This document shows, one piece after another, positions 13,211-26,900 of a stretch of DNA of 64,000 nt. The position numbers were made by a program, and so were the translations under genes. This DNA is from Atherix ibis (taxonomy: Eukaryota; Arthropoda; Insecta; Diptera; Athericidae): contig OY282608.1 in assembly GCA_958298945.1 (NCBI GenBank), positions 74,200,806 to 74,264,805 of the forward strand. The letters are read 5' to 3'. How positions within the stretch are numbered: position 1 is the stretch's first letter; each line of letters begins with the position of its first letter. Under the pieces are notes generated by a model. That model worked only from the letters and a program-made list of their open reading frames with translations, searched no databases and was not told where the DNA came from.

Positions 13211-14692
13211 CTAACAAACCAAAAAACGAACAAACGAACAAACCAACAAACCAACAAATAAGTCAACAAACCAACAAACCAACAAACCAACAAACCAACA
13301 AACCAAAAAACAAACAAACGAACAAACAAACAAACCAACAAACCAACAAACAAACAAACCAACAAACCAATAAACCAACAAACCAACAAACCAACAAACC
13401 AACAAACCAACAAAACAACAAGCCAACAAACCAACAAGCCAACAAACGAACAAACAAACAAACCAACAAACCAAAAAACAAACAAACCAAGTAATCAACA
13501 ATCCAACAAACCAAGAAACCAAGAAACCAACAAGCAAACAAACCAACAAACCAACAAACCAACAAGACAACAAACCAAAAAACCAACAAACCTACAAACC
13601 AACAAACCAACAAACCAACAAACCGACAAACCAACAAGCCAACAAACCAATAAGCCAACAAACCAACAAACCAACAAACCAACAAACCAACAAACCAACA
13701 AGACAACAAACCAACAAACCAACAAACCAACAAGCCAACAAACCAACAAGCCAACAAACGAACAAACCAACAAGCCAAAAAACCAACAAACCAACAAACC
13801 AACAAACCAACAAACCAACGAACCAACAAACCAACAAACCAACAAACAAACAAACAAACAAACCAACAAACCAACAAACCAAGAAACCAACAAACCAACA
13901 AACCAACAACCAACAAACTAACAAACCAAGAAACCAACAAACCAACAAACCAATAAACCTACAAACCAAAAAACCAACAAACCAACAAACCAACAAACCA
14001 ACAAACCAACAAACCAACAGGCCAACGAACCAACAAACCAACAAACCAACAAAACAAGTAACCAACAAACCAACAAACGAACAAACAAACAAACAAACAA
14101 ACCAACAAACGAACAAACCAACAAACGAACAAAACAACAAACCAACAAACCAACAAACGAACAAACCAACAAACCAACAAACCAACAAATGAACAAACGA
14201 ACAAACCAACAAACCAACAAACCAACAAAAGAACAAACCAAGAAACCAACAAACCAACAAACCAACAAACCAACAACCCAACAAACCAACAAACCAACAA
14301 ACCAACAAACCAACATACCAACAAACCAACAAACCAACAAACCAACAAACCAACAAACCAACAAACCAACAAATCAACAAACCAAGTAACCAACAAACCA
14401 ACAAACGAACAAACAAACAAACCAACAAACGAACAAACCAACAAACGAACAAACCAACAAACTAACAAACCAACAAAACAACAAACCAACATACTAACAA
14501 ACGAACAAACCAACAAACCAACAAACCAACAAACCAACAAACCAACAAACCAACAAACCAACAAAGCAACAAACCAACAAACCCACAAACCAACAAACCA
14601 ACAAACCAACAAACCAACAAACAAACAAACCAACAAACCAACAAACCAACAAACGAACAAACCAACAAACTAACAAACCAACAAAACAACAA
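13211..14692. repeat. Segmental duplication C, copy 1 (offset 2800-2839 bp)
   Basis: Variant order recurs at about 16011-17531. The cassette with the private variant GTAATC is at 13491 and again at 16291 (offset 2800). AAATGAAC at about 14188 pairs with about 17027 (offset 2839), and the segment ending at 14692 pairs with 17531 (offset 2839). The extra 39 bp in the second copy falls near 16561-16610. Confidence 0.82.
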
Positions 14693-16010
14693 ACCAACAT
14701 ACTAACAAACGAACAAACCAACAAACCAACAAACCAACAAACCAACAAACCAACAAACCAACAAGCAAACAAGCCAACAAACCAACAAGCCAACAAACGA
14801 ACAAACCAACAAACCAACAAACCAACAAACCAAAAAAACCAACAAACCAACAAACCAACAAACCAACAAGACAACAAACCAAAAAACCAACAAACCAACA
14901 AACCAACAAACCAACAAAACAACAAACCAACAAGCCAACAAACCAACAAGCCAACAAATCAACAAACCAACAAACCAACAAACAAACGAACCAACAAACC
15001 AACAAACCAATAAACCAACAAACCAACAAACCAACAAACCAACAAACCAACAAACCAACAAACAAACAAACCAACAAACCAACAAGCCAACAAAACAACA
15101 AACCAACAAACACATAAGTCAACAAACCAACAAACCAACAAACCAACAAACCAACATACGAACAAACTAACAAACCAAAAAACGAACAAACGAACAAACC
15201 AACAAACCAACAACCTAACAAACCAACAAACCAACAAACCAACAAACCAACAAACCAACAAACCAACAAACCAACAAACCAACAAACCAACAAACCAACA
15301 AACCAACAAACCAACAAACCAACAAACCAACAAACCAACAAACCAACAAACCAACAAACCAACAAACCAATTAACCAACAAACCAACAAACCAACAAACC
15401 AACAAGCCAACAAACCAACAAGCCAACAAACGAACAAACAAACAAACCAACAAACCACAAAACAAACAAACCAAGTAACCAACAATCCAACAAACCAAGA
15501 AACCAAGAAACAAACATGCAAACAAACCAACGAACCAACAAACCAACAAGACAACAAACCAAAAAACCAACAAACCTACAAACCAACAAACCTTCAAACC
15601 AACAAACCAACAAACCAACAAGCCAACAAACCAATAAGCCAACAAACGAACAAACCAACAAGCCAACAAGCCAACAAACCAACAAACCAACAAACCAACA
15701 AACCAAAAAACCAACGAACCAACAAACAAACAAACAAACAAACCAACAAACCAAAAAACCGACAAACCAACAAACCAACAAACCAACAAGACAACAAACC
15801 AACAAACCAACAAACCAACAAGCCAACAAACCAACAAGCCAACAAACGAACAAACCAACAAGCCAACAAACCAACAAGCCAACAAACGAACAAACCAACA
15901 AGCCAACAAACCAACAAACCAACAAACCAACAAACCAACGAACCAACAAACCAACAAACCAACAAATCAACAAACAAACAAACAAACAAACAAATATACC
16001 AAAAAACCAA
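14693..16010. repeat. Satellite between the two C copies
   Basis: This is 8-bp satellite with no gene. It carries a cassette anchored at 15475 of the CCACAAAACAAAC subfamily, which also occurs at 18298, 21613 and 31138. A perfect run of about 154 bp lies at 15217-15370 and ends at AATTAACC. Similar runs ending at AATTAACC occur at about 18066-18192 and 21381-21507. Confidence 0.75.
15424..15560. repeat. Marker cassette, example copy (CCACAAAACAAAC subfamily)
   Basis: This is an ordered run of variant units that recurs through the array. The usual order is AAACGAAC, two AAACAAAC, an AAAAAACAAAC or CCACAAAACAAAC stretch, CCAAGTAACC, AACAATCC, two CCAAGAAA units, AAGCAAAC, then AAGACAAC. The GTAACC or GTAATC anchor occurs at 140, 2467, 6536, 8324, 11465, 13491, 15475, 16291, 18298, 20196, 21613, 23511, 24833, 26146, 28258, 29073, 31138, 32990, 33762, 35346, 38091, 41620, 45428, 50123, 56188, 58264, 59972 and 60388. 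It has no recognisable gene, promoter or binding site. Confidence 0.85.
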
Positions 16011-17531
16011 AAAACGAACAAACCAACAAACCAATAAACCAATAAACCAACAAACCAACAAACCAACAAACCAACAAACCAACAAACCAACAAACCAACA
16101 AACCAAAAAACAAACAAACGAACAAACAAACAAACCAACAAACCAACAAACCAACAAACCAACAAACCAATAAACCAACAAACCAACAAACCAACAAACC
16201 AACAAACCAACAAAACAACAAGCCAACAAACCAACAAGCCAACAAACGAACAAACAAACAAACCAACAAACCAAAAAACAAACAAACCAAGTAATCAACA
16301 ATCCAACAAACCAAGAAACCAAGAAACCAACAAGCAAACAAACCAACAAACCAACAAACCAACAAGACACAAACCAAAAAACCAACAAACCTACAAACCA
16401 ACAAACCAACAAACCAACAAACCGACAAACCAACAAGCCAACAAACCAATAAGCCAACAAACCAACAAACCAACAAACCAACAAACCAACAAACCAACAA
16501 GACAACAAACCAACAAACCAACAAACCAACAAGCCAACAAACCAACAAGCCAACAAACGAACAAACCAACAAGCTAACAAATCAACAAGCCAACAAACGA
16601 ACAAACCAACAAGCCAACAAACCAACAAACCAACAAACCAACAAACCAACGAACCAACAAACCAACAAACCAACAAACAAACAAACAAACAAACCAACAA
16701 ACCAACAAACCAAGAAACCAACAAACCAACAAACCAACAACCAACAAACTAACAAACCAAGAAACCAACAAACCAACAAGCCAATAAACCTACAAACCAA
16801 AAAACCAACAAACCAACAAACCAACAAACCAACAAACCAACAAACCAACAAACCAACAGGCCAACGAACCAACAAACCAACAAACCAACAAACCAAGTAA
16901 CCAATAAACCAACAAACGAACAAACAAACAAACAAACAAACCAACAAACGAACAAACCAACAAACGAACAAAACAACAAACCAACAAACCAACAAACGAA
17001 CAAACCAACAAACCAACAAACCAACAAATGAACAAACCAACAAACCAACAAACCAACAAAAGAACAAACCAAGAAACCAACAAACCAACAAACCAACAAA
17101 CCAACAACCCAACAAACCAACAAACCAACAAACCAACAAACCAACATACCAACAAACCAACAAACCAACAAACCAACAAACCAACAAACCAACAAACCAA
17201 CAAATCAACAAACCAAGTAACCAACAAACCAACAAACGAACAAACCAACAAACAAACAAACCAACAAACGAACAAACCAACAAACGAACAAACCAACAAA
17301 CTAACAAACCAACAAAACAACAAACCAACATACTAACAAACGAACAAACCAACAAACCAACAAACCAACAAACCAACAAACCAACAAACCAACAAACCAA
17401 CAAAGCAACAAACCAACAAACCCACAAACCAACAAACCAACAAACCAACAAACCAACAAACAAACAAACCAACAAACCAACAAACCAACAAACGAACAAA
17501 CCAACAAACTAACAAACCAACAAAACAACAA
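16011..17531. repeat. Segmental duplication C, copy 2
   Basis: This is the partner of 13211-14692. Near 16367 it reads AAGACACAAACC, where the other copy and all similar strings have AAGACAACAAACC. That 2-base deletion shifts the unit phase. The 3' part overlaps the start of the 3315-bp HOR. Confidence 0.8.
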
Positions 17532-20500
17532 ACCAACATACTAACAAACGAACAAACCAACAAACCAACAAACCAACAAACCAACAAACCAACAAACCAA
17601 CAAACCAACAAGCAAACAAGCCAACAAACCAACAAGCCAACAAACGAACAAACCAACAAACCAACAAACCAACAAACCAAAAAAACCAACAAACCAACAA
17701 ACCAACAAACCAACAAGACATTAAACCAAAAAACCAACAAACCAACAAACCAACAAAACAACAAACCAACAAGCCAACAAACCAACAAGCCAACAAATCA
17801 ACAAACCAACAAACCAACAAACAAACGAACCAACAAACCAACAAACCAACAAACCAACAAACCAACAAACCAACAAACCAACAAACCAACAAACCAACAA
17901 ACCAACAAACAAACAAACCAACAAACCAACAAGCCAACAAACCAACAAACCAACAAACAAATAAGTCAACAAACCAACAAACCAACAAACCAACAAACCA
18001 ACAAACCAACAAACTAACAAACCAAAAAACGAACAAACGAACAAACCAACAAACCAACAACCTAATAAACCAACAAACCAACAAACCAACAAACCAACAA
18101 ACCAACAAACCAACAAACCAACAAACCAACAAACCAACAAACCAACAAACCAACAAACCAACAAACCAACAAACCAACAAACCAACAAACCAATTAACCA
18201 ACAAACCAACAAACCAACAAACCAACAAGCCAACAAACCAACAAGCCAACAAACGAACAAACAAACAAACCAACAAACCACAAAACAAACAAACCAAGTA
18301 ACCAACAATCCAACAAACCAAGAAACCAAGAAACAAACATGCAAACAAACCAACGAACCAACAAACCAACAAGACAACAAACCAAAAAACCAACAAACCT
18401 ACAAACCAACAAACCTCCAAACCAACAAACCAACAAACTAACAAGCCAACAAACCAATAAGCCAACAAACGAACAAACCAACAAGCCAACAAGCCAACAA
18501 ACCAACAAACCAACAAACCAAAAAACCAACGAACCAACAAACAAACAAACAAACAAACCAACAAACCAAAAAACCGACAAACCAACAAACCAACAAACCA
18601 ACAAGAGAACAAACCAACAAACCAACAAACCAACAAGCCAACAAACCAACAAGCCAACAAACGAACAAACCAACAAGCCAACAAACCAACAAGCCAACAA
18701 ACGAACAAACCAACAAGCCAACAAACCAACAAACCAACAAACCAACAAACCAACGAACCAACAAACCAACAAACCAACAAATCAACAAACAAACAAACAA
18801 ACAAACAAACATACCAAAAAACCAAAAAACGAACAAACCAACAAACCCATAAACCAATAAACCAACAAACCAACAAGACAACAAACCGAAAAACCAACAA
18901 ACCAACAAACCAACAAACCAACAAACCAACAAACCAACAAACCAACAAACCAACAAGCCAACAAACCAACAAGCCAACAAATCAACAAACCAACAAACCA
19001 ACAAACCAACGAACCAACAAACCAACAAACCAACAAACCAACAAACCAACAATCCAACAAACCAACAAACCAACAAACCAACAAACCAACAAACCAACAA
19101 ACCAACAAACCAACAAACAAATAAACCAACAAACCAACAAACCAACAAACCAACAAACCAACAAACGAACAAACCAACAAACCAACAAATCAACAAACGA
19201 ACAAACCAACAAACCAACAAACCAACAAAAGAACAAACCAAGAAACCAACAAACCAACAAACCAACAAACCAACAACCCAACAAACCAACAAACCAACAA
19301 TCCAACAAACCAACATACCAACAAACCAACAAACCAACAAACCAACAAACCAACAAACCAACAAACCAACAAACCAACAAATCAACAAACCAACAAACCA
19401 ACAAACCAACAAACCAAGTAACCAAAAAACCAACAAACGAACAAACCAACAAACAAACAAACCAACAAACGAACAAACCAACAAACGAACAAACCAACAA
19501 ACTAACAAACCAACAAACCAACAAACCAACATACTAACAAACGAACAAACCAACAAACCAACAAACCAACAAACCAACAAACCAACAAACCAACAAACCA
19601 ACAAACCAACAAAGCAACAAACCAACAAATCCACAAACCAACAAACCAACAAACCAACAAACAAACAAACCAACAAACCAACAAGCCAACAAGCCAACAA
19701 ACCAACAAGCCAACAAATGAACAAACCAACAAACCAACAAACCAACAAACCAAAAAAACCAACAAACCAACAAACCAACAAACCAAACAAACCAACAAAC
19801 CAACAAGACAACAAACCAAAAAACTAAAAAATTAACAAACCAACAAACCAACAAACCAACAAACCAACAAAACAACAAACCAACAAGCCAACAAACCAAC
19901 AAGCCAACAAACAAATAAGTCAACAAACCAACAAACCAACAAACCAACAAACCAACAAACCAACAAACCAACAAACCAACAAACCAACAAACCAAAAAAC
20001 GAACAAACCAACAAACCAACAAACCAACAAACCAACAAACCAACACACCAACAAACCAACAAACCAACAAACCAACAAACCAACAAACCAATTAACCAAC
20101 AAACCAACAAACCAACAAACCAACAAGCCAACAAACCAACAAGCCAACAAACGAACAAACAAACAAACCAACAAACCACAAAACAAGCAAACCAAGTAAC
20201 CAACAATCCAACAAACCAAAAAACCAAGAAACCAACAAGCAAACAAACCAACAAACCAACAAACCAACAAGACAACAAACCAAAAAACCCACAAACCTAC
20301 AAACCAACAAACCAACAAACCAACAAACCAACAAACCAACAAGCCAACAGACCAATAAGCCAACAAACGAACAAACCAACAAGCCAACAAACCAACAAAC
20401 CAACAAACCAACAAACCAACAAACCAACAAACCAACAAACCAGCGAACCAACAAACAAACAAACCAAAAAACCGACAAACCAATTAACCAACAAACCAAC

Positions 20501-20596
20501 AAGACAACAAACCAACAAACCAACAAACCAACAAGCCAACAAACCAACAAGCCAACAAACGAACAAACCAACAAGCCAACAAACCAACAAGCCAAC
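17282..20596. repeat. 3315-bp higher-order repeat, copy 1
   Basis: This is the first of two adjacent copies with a period of 3315 bp. Exact marker pairs are the GTAACC cassettes at 18298 and 21613 and at 20196 and 23511, AAATGAAC with its ATG at 19717 and 23032, and AATTAACC near 18192 and 21507. Only isolated differences are visible. The period is 414.375 units, so the phase is not conserved between copies. No gene is present. Confidence 0.92.
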
Positions 20597-23500
20597 AAAC
20601 GAACAAACCAACAAACTAACAAACCAACAAAACAACAAACCAACATACTAACAAACGAACAAACCAACAAACCAACAAACCAACAAACCAACAAACCAAC
20701 AAACCAACAAACCAACAAAGCAACAAACCAACAAACCCACAAACCAACAAACCAACAAACCAACAAACCAACAAACAAACAAACCAACAAACCAACAAAC
20801 CAACAAACGAACAAACCAACAAACTAACAAACCAACAAAACAACAAACCAACATACTAACAAACGAACAAACCAACAAACCAACAAACCAACAAACCAAC
20901 AAACCAACAAACCAACAAACCAACAAGCAAACAAGCCAACAAACCAACAAGCCAACAAACGAACAAACCAACAAACCAACAAACCAACAAACCAAAAAAA
21001 CCAACAAACCAACAAACCAACAAACCAACAAGACATTAAACCAAAAAACCAACAAACCAACAAACCAACAAAACAACAAACCAACAAGCCAACAAACCAA
21101 CAAGCCAACAAATCAACAAACCAACAAACCAACAAACAAACGAACCAACAAACCAACAAACCAACAAACCAACAAACCAACAAACCAACAAACCAACAAA
21201 CCAACAAACCAACAAACCAACAAACAAACAAACCAACAAACCAACAAGCCAACAAACCAACAAACCAACAAACAAATAAGTCAACAAACCAACAAACCAA
21301 CAAACCAACAAACCAACAAACCAACAAACTAACAAACCAAAAAACGAACAAACGAACAAACCAACAAACCAACAACCTAATAAACCAACAAACCAACAAA
21401 CCAACAAACCAACAAACCAACAAACCAACAAACCAACAAACCAACAAACCAACAAACCAACAAACCAACAAACCAACAAACCAACAAACCAACAAACCAA
21501 CAAACCAATTAACCAACAAACCAACAAACCAACAAACCAACAAGCCAACAAACCAACAAGCCAACAAACGAACAAACAAACAAACCAACAAACCACAAAA
21601 CAAACAAACCAAGTAACCAACAATCCAACAAACCAAGAAACCAAGAAACAAACATGCAAACAAACCAACGAACCAACAAACCAACAAGACAACAAACCAA
21701 AAAACCAACAAACCTACAAACCAACAAACCTCCAAACCAACAAACCAACAAACTAACAAGCCAACAAACCAATAAGCCAACAAACGAACAAACCAACAAG
21801 CCAACAAGCCAACAAACCAACAAACCAACAAACCAAAAAACCAACGAACCAACAAACAAACAAACAAACAAACCAACAAACCAAAAAACCGACAAACCAA
21901 CAAACCAACAAACCAACAAGAGAACAAACCAACAAACCAACAAACCAACAAGCCAACAAACCAACAAGCCAACAAACGAACAAACCAACAAGCCAACAAA
22001 CCAACAAGCCAACAAACGAACAAACCAACAAGCCAACAAACCAACAAACCAACAAACCAACAAACCAACGAACCAACAAACCAACAAACCAACAAATCAA
22101 CAAACAAACAAACAAACAAACAAACATACCAAAAAACCAAAAAACGAACAAACCAACAAACCCATAAACCAATAAACCAACAAACCAACAAGACAACAAA
22201 CCGAAAAACCAACAAACCAACAAACCAACAAACCAACAAACCAACAAACCAACAAACCAACAAACCAACAAGCCAACAAACCAACAAGCCAACAAATCAA
22301 CAAACCAACAAACCAACAAACCAACGAACCAACAAACCAACAAACCAACAAACCAACAAACCAACAATCCAACAAACCAACAAACCAACAAACCAACAAA
22401 CCAACAAACCAACAAACCAACAAACCAACAAACAAATAAACCAACAAACCAACAAACCAACAAACCAACAAACCAACAAACGAACAAACCAACAAACCAA
22501 CAAATCAACAAACGAACAAACCAACAAACCAACAAACCAACAAAAGAACAAACCAAGAAACCAACAAACCAACAAACCAACAAACCAACAACCCAACAAA
22601 CCAACAAACCAACAATCCAACAAACCAACATACCAACAAACCAACAAACCAACAAACCAACAAACCAACAAACCAACAAACCAACAAACCAACAAATCAA
22701 CAAACCAACAAACCAACAAACCAACAAACCAAGTAACCAACAAACCAACAAACGAACAAACCAACAAACAAACAAACCAACAAACGAACAAACCAACAAA
22801 CGAACAAACCAACAAACTAACAAACCAACAAACCAACAAACCAACATACTAACAAACGAACAAACCAACAAACCAACAAACCAACAAACCAACAAACCAA
22901 CAAACCAACAAACCAACAAACCAACAAAGCAACAAACCAACAAATCCACAAACCAACAAACCAACAAACCAACAAACAAACAAACCAACAAACCAACAAG
23001 CCAACAAGCCAACAAACCAACAAGCCAACAAATGAACAAACCAACAAACCAACAAACCAACAAACCAAAAAAACCAACAAACCAACAAACCAACAAACCA
23101 AACAAACCAACAAACCAACAAGACAACAAACCAAAAAACTAAAAAATTAACAAACCAACAAACCAACAAACCAACAAACCAACAAAACAACAAACCAACA
23201 AGCCAACAAACCAACAAGCCAACAAACAAATAAGTCAACAAACCAACAAACCAACAAACCAACAAACCAACAAACCAACAAACCAACAAACCAACAAACC
23301 AACAAACCAAAAAACGAACAAACCAACAAACCAACAAACCAACAAACCAACAAACCAACACACCAACAAACCAACAAACCAACAAACCAACAAACCAACA
23401 AACCAATTAACCAACAAACCAACAAACCAACAAACCAACAAGCCAACAAACCAACAAGCCAACAAACGAACAAACAAACAAACCAACAAACCACAAAACA

Positions 23501-23905
23501 AGCAAACCAAGTAACCAACAATCCAACAAACCAAAAAACCAAGAAACCAACAAGCAAACAAACCAACAAACCAACAAACCAACAAGACAACAAACCAAAA
23601 AACCCACAAACCTACAAACCAACAAACCAACAAACCAACAAACCAACAAACCAACAAACCAACAAGCCAACAGACCAATAAGCCAACAAACGAACAAACC
23701 AACAAGCCAACAAACCAACAAACCAACAAACCAACAAACCAACAAACCAACAAACCAACAAACCAGCGAACCAACAAACAAACAAACCAAAAAACCGACA
23801 AACCAATTAACCAACAAACCAACAAGACAACAAACCAACAAACCAACAAACCAACAAGCCAACAAACCAACAAGCCAACAAACGAACAAACCAACAAGCC
23901 AACAA
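20597..23905. repeat. 3315-bp higher-order repeat, copy 2
   Basis: This is the second copy of the 3315-bp unit. From about 20340 (copy 1) the offset becomes 3323 rather than 3315. This is shown by CAGCGAACC at 20441 and 23764 and by AATTAACC near 20484 and 23807. One extra 8-bp unit was gained in this copy between about 23615 and 23670. Confidence 0.9.
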
Positions 23906-25740
23906 ACCAACATACCAACAAACCAACAAACCAACAAACCAACAAACCAACAAACCAACAAACCAACAAACCAACAAACCAACAAACCAACAAATCAACA
24001 AACCAACAAACCAACAAACCAACAAACCAAGTAACCAACAAACCAACAAACGAACAAACCAACAAACAAACAAACCAACAAACGAACAAACCAACAAACG
24101 AACAAACCAACAAACTAACAAACCAACAAACCAACAAACCAACATACTAACAAACGAACAAACCAACAAACCAACAAACCAACAAACCAACAAACCAACA
24201 AACCAACAAACCAACAAACCAACAAAGCAACAAACCAACAAATCCACAAAGCAACAAACCAACAAATCCACAAACCAACAAACCAACAAACCAACAAACA
24301 AACAAACCAACAAACCAACAAGCCAACAAGCCAACAAACCAACAAGCCAACAAATGAACAAACCAACAAACCAACAAACCAACAAACCAAAAAAACCAAC
24401 AAACCAACAAACCAACAAACCAAACAAACCAACAAACCAACAAGACAACAAACCAAAAAACTAAAAAATTAACAAACCAACAAACCAACAAACCAACAAA
24501 CCAACAAAACAACAAACCAACAAGCCAACAAACCAACAAGCCAACAAACAAATAAGTCAACAAACCAACAAACCAACAAACCAACAAACCAACAAACCAA
24601 CAAACCAACAAACCAACAAACCAACAAACCAAAAAACGAACAAACCAACAAACCAACAAACCAACAAACCAACAAACCAACACACCAACAAACCAACAAA
24701 CCAACAAACCAACAAACCAACAAACCAATTAACCAACAAACCAACAAACCAACAAACCAACAAGCCAACAAACCAACAAGCCAACAAACGAACAAACAAA
24801 CAAACCAACAAACCACAAAACAAGCAAACCAAGTAACCAACAATCCAACAAACCAAAAAACCAAGAAACCAACAAGCAAACAAACCAACAAACCAACAAA
24901 CCAACAAGACAACAAACCAAAAAACCCACAAACCTACAAACCAACAAACCAACAAACCAACAAACCAACAAACCAACAAGCCAACAGACCAATAAGCCAA
25001 CAAACGAACAAACCAACAAGCCAACAAACCAACAAACCAACAAACCAACAAACCAACAAACCAACAAACCAACAAACCAGCGAACCAACAAACAAACAAA
25101 CCAAAAAACCGACAAACCAATTAACCAACAAACCAACAAGACAACAAACCAACAAACCAACAAACCAACAAGCCAACAAACCAACAAGCCAACAAACGAA
25201 CAAACCAACAAGCCAACAAACCAACAAGCCAACAAACGAACAAACCAACAAACTAACAAACCAACAAAACAACAAACCAACATACTAACAAACGAACAAA
25301 CCAACAAACCAACAAACCAACAAACCAACAAACCAACAAACCAACAAACCAACAAAGCAACAAACCAACAAACCCACAAACCAACAAACCAACAAACCAA
25401 CAAACCAACAAACAAACAAACCAACAAACCAACAAACCAACAAACGAACAAACCAACAAACTAACAAACCAACAAAACAACAAACCAACATACTAACAAA
25501 CGAACAAACCAACAAACCAACAAACCAACAAACCAACAAACCAACAAACCAACAAACCAACAAGCAAACAAGCCAACAAACCAACAAGCCAACAAACGAA
25601 CAAACCAACAAACCAACAAACCAACAAACCAAAAAAACCAACAAACCAACAAACCAACAAACCAACAAGACATTAAACCAAAAAACCAACAAACCAACAA
25701 ACCAACAAAACAACAAACCAACAAGCCAACAAACCAACAA
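23906..25740. repeat. Partial third HOR copy (offset 1322 bp)
   Basis: From about 23910 the sequence re-enters the HOR at a position matching about 22629. The offset is 1282, then 1298, then a stable 1322 bp. The cassette at 23511 recurs at 24833, and the ATG at 23032 recurs at 24354. It then continues into sequence matching 20616-21103 at an offset of 4637. It is a partial, internally shortened copy of the 3315-bp unit. Confidence 0.85.
24232..24279. repeat. 24-bp (three-unit) tandem duplication
   Basis: The three-unit string holding AAGCAAC, AACC and AATCC variants is present twice in a row here. It occurs once in the corresponding places near 19616 and 22931. This is the step that moves the local offset from 1298 to 1322 bp. 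It is a directly visible slippage-type gain of exactly three units. Confidence 0.88.
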
Positions 25741-26900
25741 GCCAACAAATCAACAAACCAACAAACCAACAAACAAACGAACCAACAAACCAACAAACCA
25801 ACAAACCAACAAACCAACAAACCAACAAACCAACAAACCAACAAACCAACAAACCAACAAACAAACAAACCAACAAACCAACAAGCCAACAAACCAACAA
25901 ACCAACAAACAAATAAGTCAACAAACCAACAAACCAACAAACCAACAAACCAACAAACCAACAAACTAACAAACCAAAAAACGAACAAACGAACAAACCA
26001 ACAAACCAACAACCTAATAAACCAACAAACCAACAAACCAATTAACCAACAAACCAACAAACCAACAAACCAACAAGCCAACAAACCAACAAGCCAACAA
26101 ACGAACAAACAAACAAACCAACAAACCACAAAACAAGCAAACCAAGTAACCAACAATCCAACAAACCAAAAAACCAAGAAACCAACAAGCAAACAAACCA
26201 ACAAACCAACAAACCAACAAGACAACAAACCAAAAAACCCACAAACCTACAAACCAACAAACCAACAAACCAACAAACCAACAAACCAACAAACCAACAA
26301 GCCAACAGACCAATAAGCCAACAAACGAACAAACCAACAAGCCAACAAACCAACAAACCAACAAACCAACAAACCAACAAACCAACAAACCAACAAACCA
26401 GCGAACCAACAAACAAACAAACCAAAAAACCGACAAACCAATTAACCAACAAACCAACAAGACAACAAACCAACAAACCAACAAACCAACAAGCCAACAA
26501 ACCAACAAGCCAACAAACGAACAAACCAACAAGCCAACAAACCAACAAGCCAACAAACGAACAAACCAACAAGCCAACAAACCAACAAACCAACAAACCA
26601 ACAAACCAACGAACCAACAAACCAACAAACCAACAAACAAACAAATAAACAAACAAACAAACCAAAAAACCAAAAAACCAACAAACCAACAAACCAATAA
26701 ACCGACAAACCAACAAGACAACAAACCAAAAAACCAACAAACCAACAAACCAACAAACCAACAAATCAACAAGACAACAAACCAAAAAACCAACAAACCA
26801 ACAAACCAACAAACCAACAAACCAACAAACCAACAAACCAACAAGCCAATACACCAACAAGCCAACAAATCAACAAACCAACAAACCAACAAACCAACGA
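25741..26900. repeat. Further partial HOR copy (offset 1313 bp)
   Basis: The AATTAACC at 24729 recurs at 26042 and the cassette at 24833 recurs at 26146, an offset of 1313 bp. The left part (25741-26040) instead matches 21.1-21.4 kb, so a junction lies near 26040 at an AATTAACC motif. This copy is therefore a recombinant of two HOR parts. Confidence 0.78.

Noticed and set aside
15965..15998. AAAC microsatellite runs as separate repeats (also near 18786, 31621 and 32569)
   Set aside because: They are short runs of the AAACAAAC variant of the same unit and travel with the surrounding HOR blocks.
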